From: Hoeflea sp. YIM 152468
GTDB lineage: Bacteria > Pseudomonadota > Alphaproteobacteria > Rhizobiales > Rhizobiaceae
Direction: 5' to 3'
DNA: 64,000 nucleotides
Assembly (NCBI RefSeq): GCF_029210485.1
Contig: NZ_JARGET010000016.1
Coordinates: 1-64,000, forward strand
Positions 9,027 to 17,871 of the stretch are shown one piece after another. A program made the translations under genes and the position numbers. A model generated the notes under the pieces. It ran no database searches, was not told the origin of the DNA, and saw nothing but the letters and a program-made list of their open reading frames with translations. Positions within the stretch are counted from its first letter, which is position 1. Every line of letters starts with the position of its first letter.

Positions 9027-10457
9027 TCACCCAAACCGTCGCAGAAAGCGCACGATCCAGCGTACATAAGGCTTGCGGGTCATTGGTGTATAATAGGAAA
9101 CCGCAGCGCGTTTTCCAATCTCGGCCATGGTCGGATAGGGCGGGACATAGCCGCGCACATGCTTGAGCGACAGGCCATTGCTGAGTGCCAATGCCCACAT
9201 ATTGATCATTTCGCCGGCACCGGCCCCTGCAATGGAGACCCCGAGCAGGCGCGCCTTGCGGTCCGTCACGATCTTGATCAGGCCGGTGGTCTTGCGCTCA
9301 GCCTGGGCCCGGTCGTTTTCTGCGTACGGCCATCGCAGGATCGAAATCCGGTCGCCATGGCGCTTGCGGGCTTCCTCCTCGGTCAGCCCGACCTGGGCGA
9401 GTTCGGGGTCTGTGAAGGTCGCCCAGGGTATGATATCGCGGTTTTCCCTGGCCGGAATACGGAACAGGATCTGTTGCACCACAAGGCCGGCATGGTAGCC
9501 CGCCACATGGGTGAACTGCAGGCCGCCGGCAACATCGCCGATGGCATAGACGCGCTTGTTGGATGTGCGCAGATTGGCGCCAACCTTGATACCACCCCTG
9601 TCGTGCTCGACACCGGCTTGCTCCAGCCCCAGGCCTTCGACATTGGCACGGTGGCCGACGGCGACCAGCACGTCCGAGCCATCGACAAAGCCTGCGCCCG
9701 TCCCGGCTTCATAGTGGACGCGGACACCTGTCCGGCCACGCTTTTCAACCGAGGTGACCTTGGCCCCCTCATGCACAGTCACGCCTTCGCTGCGGATATT
9801 CTCAAGCACGATGGCAGCCAGTTCCGGATCGTCCTTGCCCAGCGCCCTGAGACCTTCAACAACCGTCACCTCGGCGCCGAGCCTGCGGTGCGCCTGGGCC
9901 ATTTCCATGCCGATCGGGCCGCCGCCGATGACAATGAGGTGCTTGGGTGCGCGGGTGCGGTCAAACAGGGTCTCGTTGGTCAGGTAGTCGACAGTATCCA
10001 GTCCCGGAATCGGCGGCACCAGGGCGGAGGAGCCGGTGGCGACGACATAGCGCCGGGCACGAATTTCGGTGCCGCCGGCCATGAGCGTGTTCTTGTCGAT
10101 GAAACGGGCTTCGGCCTCGATCACATGAACGCCCATGGCGCGGAAACGCTCGACCGAATCATTTGGCGCGATCGCGCCGATGACCGCGTGAATGTGATCA
10201 TGGACCTTGCGGAAATTGACCTTTACCTCGCCGGCGGTGACACCGAAGTCCGGGGCCTTGGCAAGGGCATGGGCGTGCTTGCCGGCGGCGATCATCGCCT
10301 TGGACGGCACACAGCCATAGTTCAGGCAATCACCGCCCATCTTGCCCTTTTCGACGAGAACCACATCGACGCCGAACGCGGCTGCGGCGGCTGCGACCGA
10401 CAGGCCGCCGGAGCCACCGCCGATAACGCAGATGTCAGGTGTCAATCGGTTGCTCAT
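9027..10457 (-). CDS. MerA-like FAD-dependent pyridine nucleotide-disulfide oxidoreductase
   Basis: The N-terminus has an FAD-binding GGGSGG motif and the redox-active disulfide GGDCLNYGCVPSK, as in class I enzymes of the dihydrolipoamide dehydrogenase/mercuric reductase family. An NAD(P)-binding segment (VIGGGPIGMEMAQ) follows near residue 175, and a C-terminal dimerisation domain ends the 476-residue protein. No N-terminal heavy-metal-associated domain and no C-terminal vicinal cysteines are present, so mercuric reduction is not expected. Tandem location with a TVP38/TMEM64 gene is a recurrent proteobacterial arrangement. The electron acceptor is unknown. It starts 52 bases downstream of the TVP38 gene. 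Confidence 0.85.
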   Translation of the reverse strand: MSNRLTPDICVIGGGSGGLSVAAAAAAFGVDVVLVEKGKMGGDCLNYGCVPSKAMIAAGKHAHALAKAPDFGVTAGEVKVNFRKVHDHIHAVIGAIAPNDSVERFRAMGVHVIEAEARFIDKNTLMAGGTEIRARRYVVATGSSALVPPIPGLDTVDYLTNETLFDRTRAPKHLIVIGGGPIGMEMAQAHRRLGAEVTVVEGLRALGKDDPELAAIVLENIRSEGVTVHEGAKVTSVEKRGRTGVRVHYEAGTGAGFVDGSDVLVAVGHRANVEGLGLEQAGVEHDRGGIKVGANLRTSNKRVYAIGDVAGGLQFTHVAGYHAGLVVQQILFRIPARENRDIIPWATFTDPELAQVGLTEEEARKRHGDRISILRWPYAENDRAQAERKTTGLIKIVTDRKARLLGVSIAGAGAGEMINMWALALSNGLSLKHVRGYVPPYPTMAEIGKRAAVSYYTPMTRKPYVRWIVRFLRRFG

Positions 10458-10509
10458 GACGTGGTCTTTCTGTGATGGTGGTCACCTGTCCTGGCGCTGG
10501 CCAGGACTG

Positions 10510-11286
10510 TCAGCGCCTGCGGAGCTTGCGAACTATGGTGGGGATCGCAGCAACAATTGCAAGCCCAAGGAAAGCAATGGTGATCTCGGGCGTTACCAGA
10601 TCAGAGACCGAGATCTCGCGTCCTGCGGCAGCTACAATGACACTGTCGAGCCCCTGGCCCAACCAGGTATAGGCAAAGGTTCCGGGAATGATGCCGAGAA
10701 ATGTTGCCGCCACATAGGTGCGCAATTTGATGTCGAAAAAGGCCGGCGCGATGTTGATAATGAAAAACGGGAACACCGGAGCCAGACGCAACACCAGCAA
10801 GTAGCCGAATGCATCGCGGGTAAATCCGTCTGCAAGCTTGGCGGCAAACGGTCCGGCACGCTTGCGCAGCACATCGCCAAATGCCGATCTGGCGGCCAGG
10901 AAAATTGTCGCCGCACCGGTGGTGGCGGCAAAAACGGTCAAGGCTCCGCCGATGAACCATCCAAACACGAACCCGGCAAAAATCGTCAGGATCGAGGCCG
11001 CCGGAAACGCGAATGCGACGGCGAGCGCGTAGAGCACGAAGTAGCCGAGCGCAGAGACAATGCGGTTGTCGGCAACAAAACCCTTGAGGGCTTCACGCTG
11101 CTCGGCGAGCACGGCAAGCGACAGGTAATCCTGGAGCCCTGCGGCGTAGCCGAGAGCAAGACCGGCGGCAATAATGGCCAGTGGCAGATACCGCCGCCAG
11201 GTGCTGGTCCGGCTGGTCGGCGAGGCTGTGTCCGGGGTGTGCGCCATGGCTTTGTCCATTTCCGATGTTGCCTGCTGTCCAGTCAT
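10510..11286 (-). CDS. TVP38/TMEM64 (DedA-superfamily) membrane protein
   Basis: The protein has an N-terminal transmembrane helix, then several further hydrophobic segments with the characteristic FPAASILTIFAGFVFG and PVFPFFIINIAPA motifs of the TVP38/TMEM64 family, integral membrane proteins related to DedA and implicated in lipid scrambling or transport. The start at 11286 is chosen because GGAGAG lies about four bases before it; an ATG ten codons upstream (11316) lacks a site. It appears to be in one operon with the flavoprotein and kinase genes downstream. A membrane lipid or redox role is inference. Confidence 0.85.
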   Translation of the reverse strand: MTGQQATSEMDKAMAHTPDTASPTSRTSTWRRYLPLAIIAAGLALGYAAGLQDYLSLAVLAEQREALKGFVADNRIVSALGYFVLYALAVAFAFPAASILTIFAGFVFGWFIGGALTVFAATTGAATIFLAARSAFGDVLRKRAGPFAAKLADGFTRDAFGYLLVLRLAPVFPFFIINIAPAFFDIKLRTYVAATFLGIIPGTFAYTWLGQGLDSVIVAAAGREISVSDLVTPEITIAFLGLAIVAAIPTIVRKLRRR

Positions 11287-11459
11287 GCCGGCTCTCCAAG
11301 TCTGGTGTCGCAGCAAATTGCGCCGCTCTGTCTCGCTTGGGATCTAAGTAAAACAACGCCGCCTCCAGGGCCAATGACATTCCCCGGCGATTGGCCAAAC
11401 ATGCGTGAGCCTGGACCGGCTGAATCTCACGGAAGCGTGAAGTCCGCCTCTTCCACGCG

Positions 11460-12269
11460 CTACACGGCATTGATACTCCAGTCATAATCATAACCCGAAA
11501 TCGAAGCGGCAGCGATGTCGGCCGCTTTGTGCGGGTTTGCAAACAACGACCAATGATGCTTGAGCTTGCCCTTGCCGCCGAAATCGCCGGCATACCAGGA
11601 GTAGATCCTGGAAGCGGTGATGCGGCCCTTGACCACCGAAACGCCGCGCGGATGATTGATATAGTCGATCGCGTTCTGACGCAGAAGCGCGTCAACATTG
11701 GCGCCGGTAAAGGCGCTGGTGGCAAGGTTGGGGCAGGAATAGGAGGCGCAATTGAGCCCGTAGTGGGACATCGGGTCTCTCAACAATGCGCGAACGATTT
11801 CATGTTCGATCTCATCAAGCGAGAGTTCTGTGCCGTTGATTGTCACCAGCTTGGCTGTCCAGGGGCCGGCTCCGAACAGGAACGAGCCGCCAAGATTGAT
11901 CTTCTTGATCGAGGTCACCGGAAAGGCCTCGGCCACGACCTCAAGCGTCTTGGCATTGTAGAGATTGATCCAGTAGGCGTGGGCTTCGTTGCGCGACAGT
12001 GACGTCGGATCGACCGCCTGCAATGCGGAGATGTAGGACCTCAGTGCCGGCAGGTTCGACTTCACGCCACGGTAATCGACCCGGTTGTAGCGTTCGGCAT
12101 CAGGTTTCACATGGGCTTTGAGGAGCGTGTTGTAAGCTGCATGATCCACCTTGGCGTTGCCTTTGGGCCGGAAACCGCTCATTGCAGCCCTGGCTGACGT
12201 TGGCCCAACAGCAATAGCGGCGACCAAGCTGGCGGAGCCTGTAATGAATGTGCGGCGGTCAATCTGCAT
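11460..12269 (-). CDS. Tat-exported DUF547 domain protein
   Basis: The 269-residue protein begins with a twin-arginine signal (DRRTFITGSASLVAAI) ending in an ARA cleavage region near residue 28, so it should be exported folded to the periplasm. The remainder is a DUF547 domain, with its conserved HAYWINLYNAKTLE segment and the HYGLNCASYSCPNL motif that keeps the family's histidine, asparagine and cysteine. DUF547 has no established biochemical activity. It is 173 bases upstream of the TVP38 gene on the same strand and may share its operon. Confidence 0.85.
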   Translation of the reverse strand: MQIDRRTFITGSASLVAAIAVGPTSARAAMSGFRPKGNAKVDHAAYNTLLKAHVKPDAERYNRVDYRGVKSNLPALRSYISALQAVDPTSLSRNEAHAYWINLYNAKTLEVVAEAFPVTSIKKINLGGSFLFGAGPWTAKLVTINGTELSLDEIEHEIVRALLRDPMSHYGLNCASYSCPNLATSAFTGANVDALLRQNAIDYINHPRGVSVVKGRITASRIYSWYAGDFGGKGKLKHHWSLFANPHKAADIAAASISGYDYDWSINAV

Positions 12270-12587
12270 GGTCTGGACTTTCCTTTTGCTTTGGCTTCTT
12301 GGTCATCACCCAAGCAGGATCTGGCGCAGCCATGTCAGCGAAGCAACAGCCAGACAGGCGATGTCACCGCCTTGTGAAAGAACGTGACCCTGGCCAATGC
12401 TGAAAAGACGGTGACCGAAGCGAATCCGGGCTCGCGTGGCTACGCCGCCGCGCATTGACTTTTGCACCAATTCGCGCCTATAAGCCGCTCGTCCGTGGAA
12501 GCTTCCGGTTTCCGGGAGCGTGTTTTGACGGACTGAACACCCAAACCACGTTGTTCCAAGAAGGGCCGCACACCGCGGTATTAAATA
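12270..12587. other. Divergent gap upstream of rpmH and the DUF547 gene
   Basis: These 318 bases hold no supported gene. They contain the upstream region of the minus-strand DUF547 gene and the rpmH promoter listed separately, followed by a leader of roughly 95 bases before the rpmH start. Confidence 0.5.
12455..12484 (+). promoter_or_regulatory. Probable sigma-70 promoter of rpmH-rnpA-yidC
   Basis: TTGACT at 12455-12460 and TATAAG at 12479-12484 are separated by 18 bases. This is close to the alphaproteobacterial housekeeping consensus and well placed for a strongly expressed ribosomal protein gene starting at 12588. Confidence 0.6.
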
Positions 12588-12725
12588 ATGACAAAACGTA
12601 CCTACCAACCATCCAAGCTTGTTCGCAAGCGCCGCCACGGCTTCCGTGCGCGTATGGCCACAAAGGGCGGCCGCAAGGTCCTCCAGGCTCGCCGCGCCCG
12701 TGGGCGTAGCAAGTTGTCGGCTTAA
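12588..12725 (+). CDS. rpmH: 50S ribosomal protein L34
   Basis: The 45-residue basic protein starts [18 protein letters not shown] and contains the [12 protein letters not shown] segment, which is diagnostic for L34, a component of the large ribosomal subunit. It has one extra residue near the start compared with the typical MKRTYQPSK. rnpA follows 34 bases downstream, the conserved bacterial order near the yidC locus. Confidence 0.97.
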   Translation: MTKRTYQPSKLVRKRRHGFRARMATKGGRKVLQARRARGRSKLSA

Positions 12726-12759
12726 TTGCTGACGCCGGCCCGCGAAGAAAGATGATCGC

Positions 12760-13209
12760 GTGGCACAAGACGACATCATAAAGATACCCGGGCGGCTTAA
12801 AACCCGGCCGGAGTTTCTCGCCGTGCAGAAGGGAAAACGTCTGCGCGGACCATATTTCTTACTGGAAAGCCTCGATAGGGGCGTCCCCGACCAGGCTCCG
12901 CGCATCGGCTTTACGGTGACGAAAAAACAGGGCAATTCGGTAGAGCGCAACAGAATGCGCCGCCGCCTCAAGGAGGTTGTGCGACATATGGCAGGGGTTC
13001 CCTTCAAGCCCGGACACGACTATGTGGTGGTCGCACGCCGCGATACGCTGGCTGCGCCGTTTGAACGACTCGTCACCGCGCTCACCGAGCGGGTGCATGA
13101 ATCCGCCAGACCGAAACGACCCCACCAGGCGCGCGTCGAGAAGCATCTCGATGCGCCGGACAACACCAGAACGCCAGGCAATCGAAAGCCGGCCACCAGG
13201 ATTGAGTGA
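12760..13209 (+). CDS. rnpA: Ribonuclease P protein component
   Basis: The 149-residue basic protein matches RNase P protein C5. The family signature is visible as [25 protein letters not shown] around residues 48-72. It binds the RNase P RNA to mature tRNA 5' ends. The start is GTG at 12760 with a purine-rich site (AAGAAAGA) upstream. The C-terminal 45 residues are a basic, proline-rich extension beyond the core fold. The stop codon overlaps the yidC start by one base (TGATG). Confidence 0.95.
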   Translation: MAQDDIIKIPGRLKTRPEFLAVQKGKRLRGPYFLLESLDRGVPDQAPRIGFTVTKKQGNSVERNRMRRRLKEVVRHMAGVPFKPGHDYVVVARRDTLAAPFERLVTALTERVHESARPKRPHQARVEKHLDAPDNTRTPGNRKPATRIE

Positions 13210-15023
13210 TGGAAAACAATCGCAATTATTTCGTCGCAATTCTCATGTCAGTGCTTGTCCTTGTCGCCTGGCAGTTTCTCTATGTCAGCCCGAAGATTGA
13301 ACGTGAGCGTCTGGCCGCGGAAGCGCTGCAGGCACAGCAGCCCGTGCAGACGCCTGCCGCAGGCGCTGAGGGAGCCGCACCGGGCGACGTCAACGGATCA
13401 TTGCCGGGCGGCGACACCTCGATCCCCGGTGCCGTGATCCAGGCTGGCGGGTTGTCGCGCGAAGATGCTGTGGCCCAGACTGGCCGGATCAGCATCGACA
13501 CCCCGGCACTCATGGGCTCGATCAATCTCTCCGGCGCCCGCATCGACGATCTGCTGCTCAAGGAATATCGCGAGACAATCGACCCGACCAGTCCCAACAT
13601 CTCCCTGTTCAGCCCGGCTGCAATGGCCGAAGGCTACTTCGCCGAAGTGGGGTACATCGGCGACGCTCAATCGGGTCCGGCTCCGGGGCCCAACACGGTC
13701 TGGACCGCCCAGCCCGGCCAGGTGCTGACGCCGTCATCACCGGTGACGCTGACCTATGACAACGGTGAAAACCTTGTCTTCACCCGGGTGATCTCGGTTG
13801 ATGAAAACTACCTGTTCAGCTTCGAAGACACCATTGCCAACAGCGGCACTGCTGTGGCATCTGTTGCCAGCTATGGCCGGATTACCCGCTTCTCCAAGCC
13901 CGCAACCAGTGGCATTTACGTTCTGCACGAAGGCCTGATCGGGGTCATCGGCGAGGAAGGCCTGCAGGAAATCGACTATTCCGACGTCGAGGACACCCCG
14001 GTCATCGCGCATGGCAAGGCAACCGCCGGCTGGATGGGCATCACCGACAAATACTGGGCCGCAGCCCTTGTGCCGCCCCAGGGCGCAGGTTTCGAGACCC
14101 GCTTTGCGCATTTTACCGATGGCAGGGCACGCTACCAGTCTGATTTCAAGTCCGACACCCTTGCAGTCGCGCCGGGCGGCAGCGTCACATCCAAGACGCT
14201 CCTGTTTGCCGGCGCCAAGCAAGTGCCGATCATCGAAGGGTACGAGGCCGAGCACAACATTCTCAATTTTGACCTGATGATTGACTGGGGATGGTTCTAC
14301 TTCATCACCAAGCCGATGTTCTGGCTGATCGACTACCTGTTCAAGGTGTTCGGCAATTTCGGCATTGCCATCCTGGTCACCACCGTGATCGTCAAGCTCA
14401 TCTTCTTTCCACTGGCCAACAAGTCCTATGTCTCGATGGCCAACATGAAGAAGGTGCAGCCCAAGCTTGAAGAGCTCAAGGCAAAGCATGGTGACGACAA
14501 GATGGCTTTGCAGCAGGGGATGATGGAACTCTACAAGAAAGAGAAAATCAACCCGGTGGCCGGTTGCTGGCCGGTGCTGTTGCAGATCCCGGTGTTCTTC
14601 GCGCTCTACAAGGTGCTCTATGTCACCATCGAAATGCGACACGCGCCCTTCTTCGGCTGGATCAGGGACCTGTCAGCTCCGGATCCGACTTCGATGTTCA
14701 ACCTGTTCGGCCTGTTGCCCTATGATGTGCCGTCGTTCCTGATGATCGGCGTCTGGCCATTGATCATGGGCATCACCATGTTTATCCAGATGCGGATGAA
14801 CCCGACGCCTCCGGACCCGACACAGGCGATGATCTTTACCTGGATGCCGGTGGTGTTCACCTTCATGCTGGCGACTTTCCCGGCCGGTCTGGTGATCTAC
14901 TGGGCCTGGAACAACACGCTTTCGGTGCTGCAGCAGGGTGTGATCATGAAGCGTCAGGGCGCCAAGATCGAGTTGTGGGATAATCTCGCGGCGCTGTTCA
15001 AACCCAAACCGAAAAAGACCTGA
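13209..15023 (+). CDS. yidC: Membrane protein insertase YidC
   Basis: YidC inserts and folds inner-membrane proteins, alone or with SecYEG. The protein starts MENNRNYF with the usual N-terminal transmembrane anchor, then a low-complexity A/Q/G linker (about 35-85), the large periplasmic beta domain, and the conserved C-terminal five-helix core from about residue 355 ([19 protein letters not shown], later [10 protein letters not shown] and [13 protein letters not shown]). A lysine in [10 protein letters not shown] takes the place of the groove arginine of the E. coli protein. The ATG at 13209 is preferred over GTG at 13206 because an AGGA site lies about ten bases upstream and family N-termini agree. 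It overlaps the rnpA stop. Confidence 0.97.
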   Translation: MENNRNYFVAILMSVLVLVAWQFLYVSPKIERERLAAEALQAQQPVQTPAAGAEGAAPGDVNGSLPGGDTSIPGAVIQAGGLSREDAVAQTGRISIDTPALMGSINLSGARIDDLLLKEYRETIDPTSPNISLFSPAAMAEGYFAEVGYIGDAQSGPAPGPNTVWTAQPGQVLTPSSPVTLTYDNGENLVFTRVISVDENYLFSFEDTIANSGTAVASVASYGRITRFSKPATSGIYVLHEGLIGVIGEEGLQEIDYSDVEDTPVIAHGKATAGWMGITDKYWAAALVPPQGAGFETRFAHFTDGRARYQSDFKSDTLAVAPGGSVTSKTLLFAGAKQVPIIEGYEAEHNILNFDLMIDWGWFYFITKPMFWLIDYLFKVFGNFGIAILVTTVIVKLIFFPLANKSYVSMANMKKVQPKLEELKAKHGDDKMALQQGMMELYKKEKINPVAGCWPVLLQIPVFFALYKVLYVTIEMRHAPFFGWIRDLSAPDPTSMFNLFGLLPYDVPSFLMIGVWPLIMGITMFIQMRMNPTPPDPTQAMIFTWMPVVFTFMLATFPAGLVIYWAWNNTLSVLQQGVIMKRQGAKIELWDNLAALFKPKPKKT

Positions 15024-15043
15024 CCGGCGCGGAGGCCGGAGCC

Positions 15044-15721
15044 ATGAGCACACTGTCCGCAGATCCGGCAATGCAGGCCGCCAAAGAGCTCTCAGCTTCG
15101 CTGTTTACCAAGCCGTTCGTGTTTATTCGCGGCGTGCCCTCGCTCAAGTTCCTGCCGCCGGAAGGCCCGCCGGAAATTGCCTTTGCCGGCCGGTCCAATG
15201 TCGGCAAGTCCTCGCTGATCAACGCGCTTGTCGGCGTCAACGGCTTGGCGCGGACGTCCAATACGCCGGGCCGGACCCAGGAGCTGAACTATTTCGTACC
15301 GGCAGGTTATTCCGGCGATGCGGATGATCTGCCGCCGATGGCGCTGGTAGATATGCCAGGCTACGGCTATGCCAAGGCGCCCAAGGATCAGGTCGACCTG
15401 TGGACCGCGCTGGTGTTCGATTACATGCGCGGCCGCTCGACGCTGAAGCGGGTCTATCTGTTGATTGATTCACGTCACGGCGTCAAAAAGAATGATGAAG
15501 CCGTGATGGACCTGCTCGACAAGGCGGCCATGTCCTACCAGCTGGTGCTGACCAAGACCGACAAGATCAAGGAGGCCGGCGTGCCGCGGCTGATCAGCGA
15601 CACGCTGGCTGCGATCAGGAAACGCCCCGCCGCCTATCCGGAAGTGCTCGCCACCTCATCGGAAAAGCATCAGGGCATCGCCGAACTCCGACTCGCGATT
15701 GCGCTGGCGATTACCGTGTAA
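15044..15721 (+). CDS. yihA: Ribosome biogenesis GTPase YihA/YsxC (EngB)
   Basis: The 225-residue protein belongs to the TrmE-Era-EngA-EngB superfamily, involved in large-subunit assembly. G1 GRSNVGKSS, a threonine-containing switch region ([10 protein letters not shown]), G3 DMPGYG and G4 TKTDK are all present in order. The start at 15044 follows a GGAG site. It lies 20 bases after yidC, as in other Rhizobiales. In many relatives argB follows directly; here a minus-strand block intervenes, and a terminator hairpin follows this gene. Confidence 0.95.
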   Translation: MSTLSADPAMQAAKELSASLFTKPFVFIRGVPSLKFLPPEGPPEIAFAGRSNVGKSSLINALVGVNGLARTSNTPGRTQELNYFVPAGYSGDADDLPPMALVDMPGYGYAKAPKDQVDLWTALVFDYMRGRSTLKRVYLLIDSRHGVKKNDEAVMDLLDKAAMSYQLVLTKTDKIKEAGVPRLISDTLAAIRKRPAAYPEVLATSSEKHQGIAELRLAIALAITV

Positions 15722-15735
15722 CAAGCCCGCACCCT

Positions 15736-15760
15736 GCCCGGCTTTTGAGCCGGGCTTTGT
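15736..15760. terminator. Intrinsic terminator after yihA (possibly bidirectional)
   Basis: GCCCGGCT at 15736-15743 pairs perfectly with AGCCGGGC at 15748-15755 across a TTTG loop and is followed by TTTGT. It lies between the convergent yihA and msrB genes. Confidence 0.7.
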
Positions 15761-15774
15761 CATGAAGGCCTGGA

Positions 15775-16281
15775 TCAGGCGGCTTCGGCCGGTTTGAAAT
15801 TCAATGCCAAACCGTTGAGACAATGGCGCTTTCCCGTGGGAGGCGGCCCGTCATCAAAAATATGGCCGAAGTGGCCACCGCAACGGCGGCAATGGACTTC
15901 GGTGCGGGTGGAAAACAATGATTTGTCTTCCTTGGTCCGCACAGCATTCTCCTCGGCTTTCCAGAAACTGGGCCAGCCGGTGCCGCTGTCGTATTTGGCG
16001 TCGGACGCATAGGCGGGCAAATCGCACCCGGCGCAATGGTACATGCCGTTGCGTTTTTCGTCGTTGAGCGGGCTGGTGAAAGCGCGCTCGGTGGCCTCTG
16101 TGCGCAGCACATCGTACTGTCCGGGCGTCAGCTTTGCCTTCCATTCCGCCTCACTGAGCGTAAACTCGAACGTGCCTTCCGACGCGGTCGCGCGCGAACG
16201 GCGTCCAAACACGGTCAGGGCAACACCTGCAACACCTGCAGTCAAAAGCGCGCGACGGCTGATTTCTGTTTTCGTTGTCAT
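15775..16281 (-). CDS. msrB: Tat-exported peptide-methionine (R)-S-oxide reductase
   Basis: The enzyme reduces methionine-R-sulfoxide in proteins. The N-terminus SRRALLTAGVAGVALTVFG is a twin-arginine signal, so this copy should act in the periplasm. The MsrB domain has both zinc-binding CxxC pairs (CAGC and CRRC), the SGTGWPSF motif, and the catalytic cysteine in RHCLNG. At 168 residues it is the expected size for domain plus signal. It is transcribed in the same direction as the fasciclin and sigma factor genes upstream, suggesting a shared envelope oxidative-stress role. Confidence 0.93.
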   Translation of the reverse strand: MTTKTEISRRALLTAGVAGVALTVFGRRSRATASEGTFEFTLSEAEWKAKLTPGQYDVLRTEATERAFTSPLNDEKRNGMYHCAGCDLPAYASDAKYDSGTGWPSFWKAEENAVRTKEDKSLFSTRTEVHCRRCGGHFGHIFDDGPPPTGKRHCLNGLALNFKPAEAA

Positions 16282-16362
16282 GATGTGTCTCCTTGCGTTG
16301 ACCGAAATCTAGGCAGGTGTGCGGGAAAAGGCCACGCACATGTTTTCAATTGCCCGTGAAGT

Positions 16363-16389
16363 GCCTCCCGCTCCTCAAGAGCGGGAGGC
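16363..16389. repeat. 11-bp perfect inverted repeat between fasciclin and msrB genes
   Basis: GCCTCCCGCTC at 16363-16373 pairs with GAGCGGGAGGC at 16379-16389 across a five-base loop. It lies 92 bases beyond the fasciclin gene stop and could end that transcript, although no T-run follows on either strand. Confidence 0.55.
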
Positions 16390-16480
16390 TGTCCGTGTTG
16401 GCGCGCCGTCCTTTGGTGATGCATGGGGCTGCGGCGCACCCGGACATGGCTTCAGGTCCTGGCGAGACCCGCTTTCAACC

Positions 16481-17047
16481 TCAGCCCTTGGGCAACAGCA
16501 CCTTGTCGATGACGTGAATGACGCCATTGGACTGGTCGACATCAGCGATTGTGACATTGGCCATCGCGCCGGTTTCATCTTCGATGATGATCTTGTCGCC
16601 CTTGTAGGTGACATTGAGCATGCAGCCGCCAACGGTCTTGACCGGGTGCGTGCCGCCATCATCGTCGACCATCTTCATGATTGCCTTCGACATGGCATCG
16701 GCTGCGACGACGTGGCAGGTGAGCACCTTTGTCAACTGGTCCTTGTTTTCAGGCTTCAGCAGGGTGTCGACGGTGCCTTCCGGCAAAGCCGCGAAGGCGT
16801 CGTTTGTCGGCGCAAACACGGTGAACGGGCCTTCGCCCGCCAGTGTGTCGACCAGGCCTGCGGCCTTGACGGCTGCAACCAGCGTGGTGTGATCGGCTGA
16901 ATTGACGGCGTTTTCGACAATGTTCTTGTCAGGGAACATCTCGGCGCCACCCACCATCGGGTTTGCGCCATGGCTGGCGGCATAGGAGAGGCTCACGCCT
17001 GCGAGCAGAACTGCGGTGGCGGCGATGGAGCGAAGAGCGGTTTTCAT
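16481..17047 (-). CDS. Secreted fasciclin (FAS1) domain protein
   Basis: The 188-residue protein has an N-terminal signal peptide (KTALRSIAATAVLLAGVSLSYA) and a single FAS1 domain with its two conserved regions: DHTTLVAAVKAAGLVDTL...PFTVFAPTNDAFAALP and the C-terminal NGVIHVIDKVLLP. FAS1 domains mediate adhesion or protein interaction at the cell surface. It lies downstream of the anti-sigma gene, and a candidate ECF promoter lies in the gap. A perfect 8-bp hairpin (17098-17105 with 17113-17120) sits in its leader. Confidence 0.9.
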   Translation of the reverse strand: MKTALRSIAATAVLLAGVSLSYAASHGANPMVGGAEMFPDKNIVENAVNSADHTTLVAAVKAAGLVDTLAGEGPFTVFAPTNDAFAALPEGTVDTLLKPENKDQLTKVLTCHVVAADAMSKAIMKMVDDDGGTHPVKTVGGCMLNVTYKGDKIIIEDETGAMANVTIADVDQSNGVIHVIDKVLLPKG

Positions 17048-17131
17048 GAGACAACCTCTTTGAGTTTTCAGGCCGGATCATCCGGGCCTTTGGTCACCCG
17101 CCGCATGTTCTGTGCGGCGGTTAAAGAGGAA

Positions 17132-17157
17132 GACGGGACCTGTGCGAAATAAGTTTC
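17132..17157 (-). promoter_or_regulatory. Candidate ECF sigma promoter of the fasciclin gene
   Basis: On the minus strand GAAAC (17157-17153) and CGTC (17135-17132) are separated by exactly 17 bases, the layout of many ECF-type promoters (G[G/A]AAC-N16/17-CGTC). It lies just after the anti-sigma stop and about 85 bases before the fasciclin start. A TGAAACT box also occurs upstream of the sigma factor gene (near 18447-18454) but without a clear CGTC partner. This is a pattern match only. Confidence 0.45.
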
Positions 17158-17169
17158 AGAGCACCAGAA

Positions 17170-17871
17170 TTATTTTTGGCCGAGGGCACCCGACAGCACC
17201 ACCGGGCCAGTTGCCGCACCGGTGGGCGACCCGCCGAGCGGCTCGATGCTGACGGCAAGCAGGGCGCCATCGGAGATCTGGGAGAGCAGATCCCGGTCGA
17301 GCACAAGGCGGCCACCATCCTTGGGGACCAGCCCAAGCGAAACCGGCACGCCCTCACCCGGCACCAGCCACAGTTCCAGTGACTTGCCGTCATCGGGCGA
17401 AAACGCTGCCGGTGTGATTGTGAAGGCACCACTGGCCGGATCAAGCGCCGCCACAAGCCCGACCGCGCTGCCGGGCGCCCCCAGTTCAGCAACCAGCGCA
17501 GGACCGGCTGCGGGATCAACACTGCCGGGGAAATTGCCACCAAAGACACCAAGGGCCACGGCTGCGGCAAAACCGGCAAACGCCAGCCCTCGCCACAGCA
17601 TCAGCGATCCCCACAGCCCGCCCTGAGACTTTGCTGCTTCGGCGAACAGCCGTGCGTCAATCCTGGCTTTGACGCCGGGTGGCGGAGGTTGAGGGCTGTA
17701 GGCGTCATCAAGGCTGGAGAGATCCGCTTGCCATGATGCGACAAGCGCTGCGAAATCCGCCTCGCGCAGCATCCGCTGCTCGACCTGCAGCCGCTCGGCC
17801 TGCGGCAATACGCCAAGCACGTATTCGCCGGCCAGAGCGTTGTCGTCGGAAATGTGCGGACCGGGGCTCAT
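17170..17871 (-). CDS. Anti-sigma factor, RskA-like
   Basis: The cytoplasmic N-terminus has the zinc-free anti-sigma domain pattern (LAGEYVLGVLPQAERLQVEQ and later VASWQADLSSLDD), then a single transmembrane helix (about residues 93-112 of this start), then an RskA periplasmic domain (KSLELWLVPGEGVPVSLGLV, VSIEPLGGSPTGAATGPVV). It should hold the adjacent ECF sigma at the membrane. The ATG at 17871 is chosen because its ATGA overlaps the sigma gene stop, a classic coupled sigma/anti-sigma pair; a longer frame to 17916 is open but unlikely. Confidence 0.88.
   Translation of the reverse strand: MSPGPHISDDNALAGEYVLGVLPQAERLQVEQRMLREADFAALVASWQADLSSLDDAYSPQPPPPGVKARIDARLFAEAAKSQGGLWGSLMLWRGLAFAGFAAAVALGVFGGNFPGSVDPAAGPALVAELGAPGSAVGLVAALDPASGAFTITPAAFSPDDGKSLELWLVPGEGVPVSLGLVPKDGGRLVLDRDLLSQISDGALLAVSIEPLGGSPTGAATGPVVLSGALGQK

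Noticed and set aside
7926-10475. An 849-codon + strand open frame
   Set aside because: It is the antisense shadow of the sensor kinase and flavoprotein genes, which have clear domains on the minus strand.
10342-11487. A 381-codon + strand open frame
   Set aside because: Shadow of the TVP38 gene; no recognisable content and a highly charged, repetitive composition.
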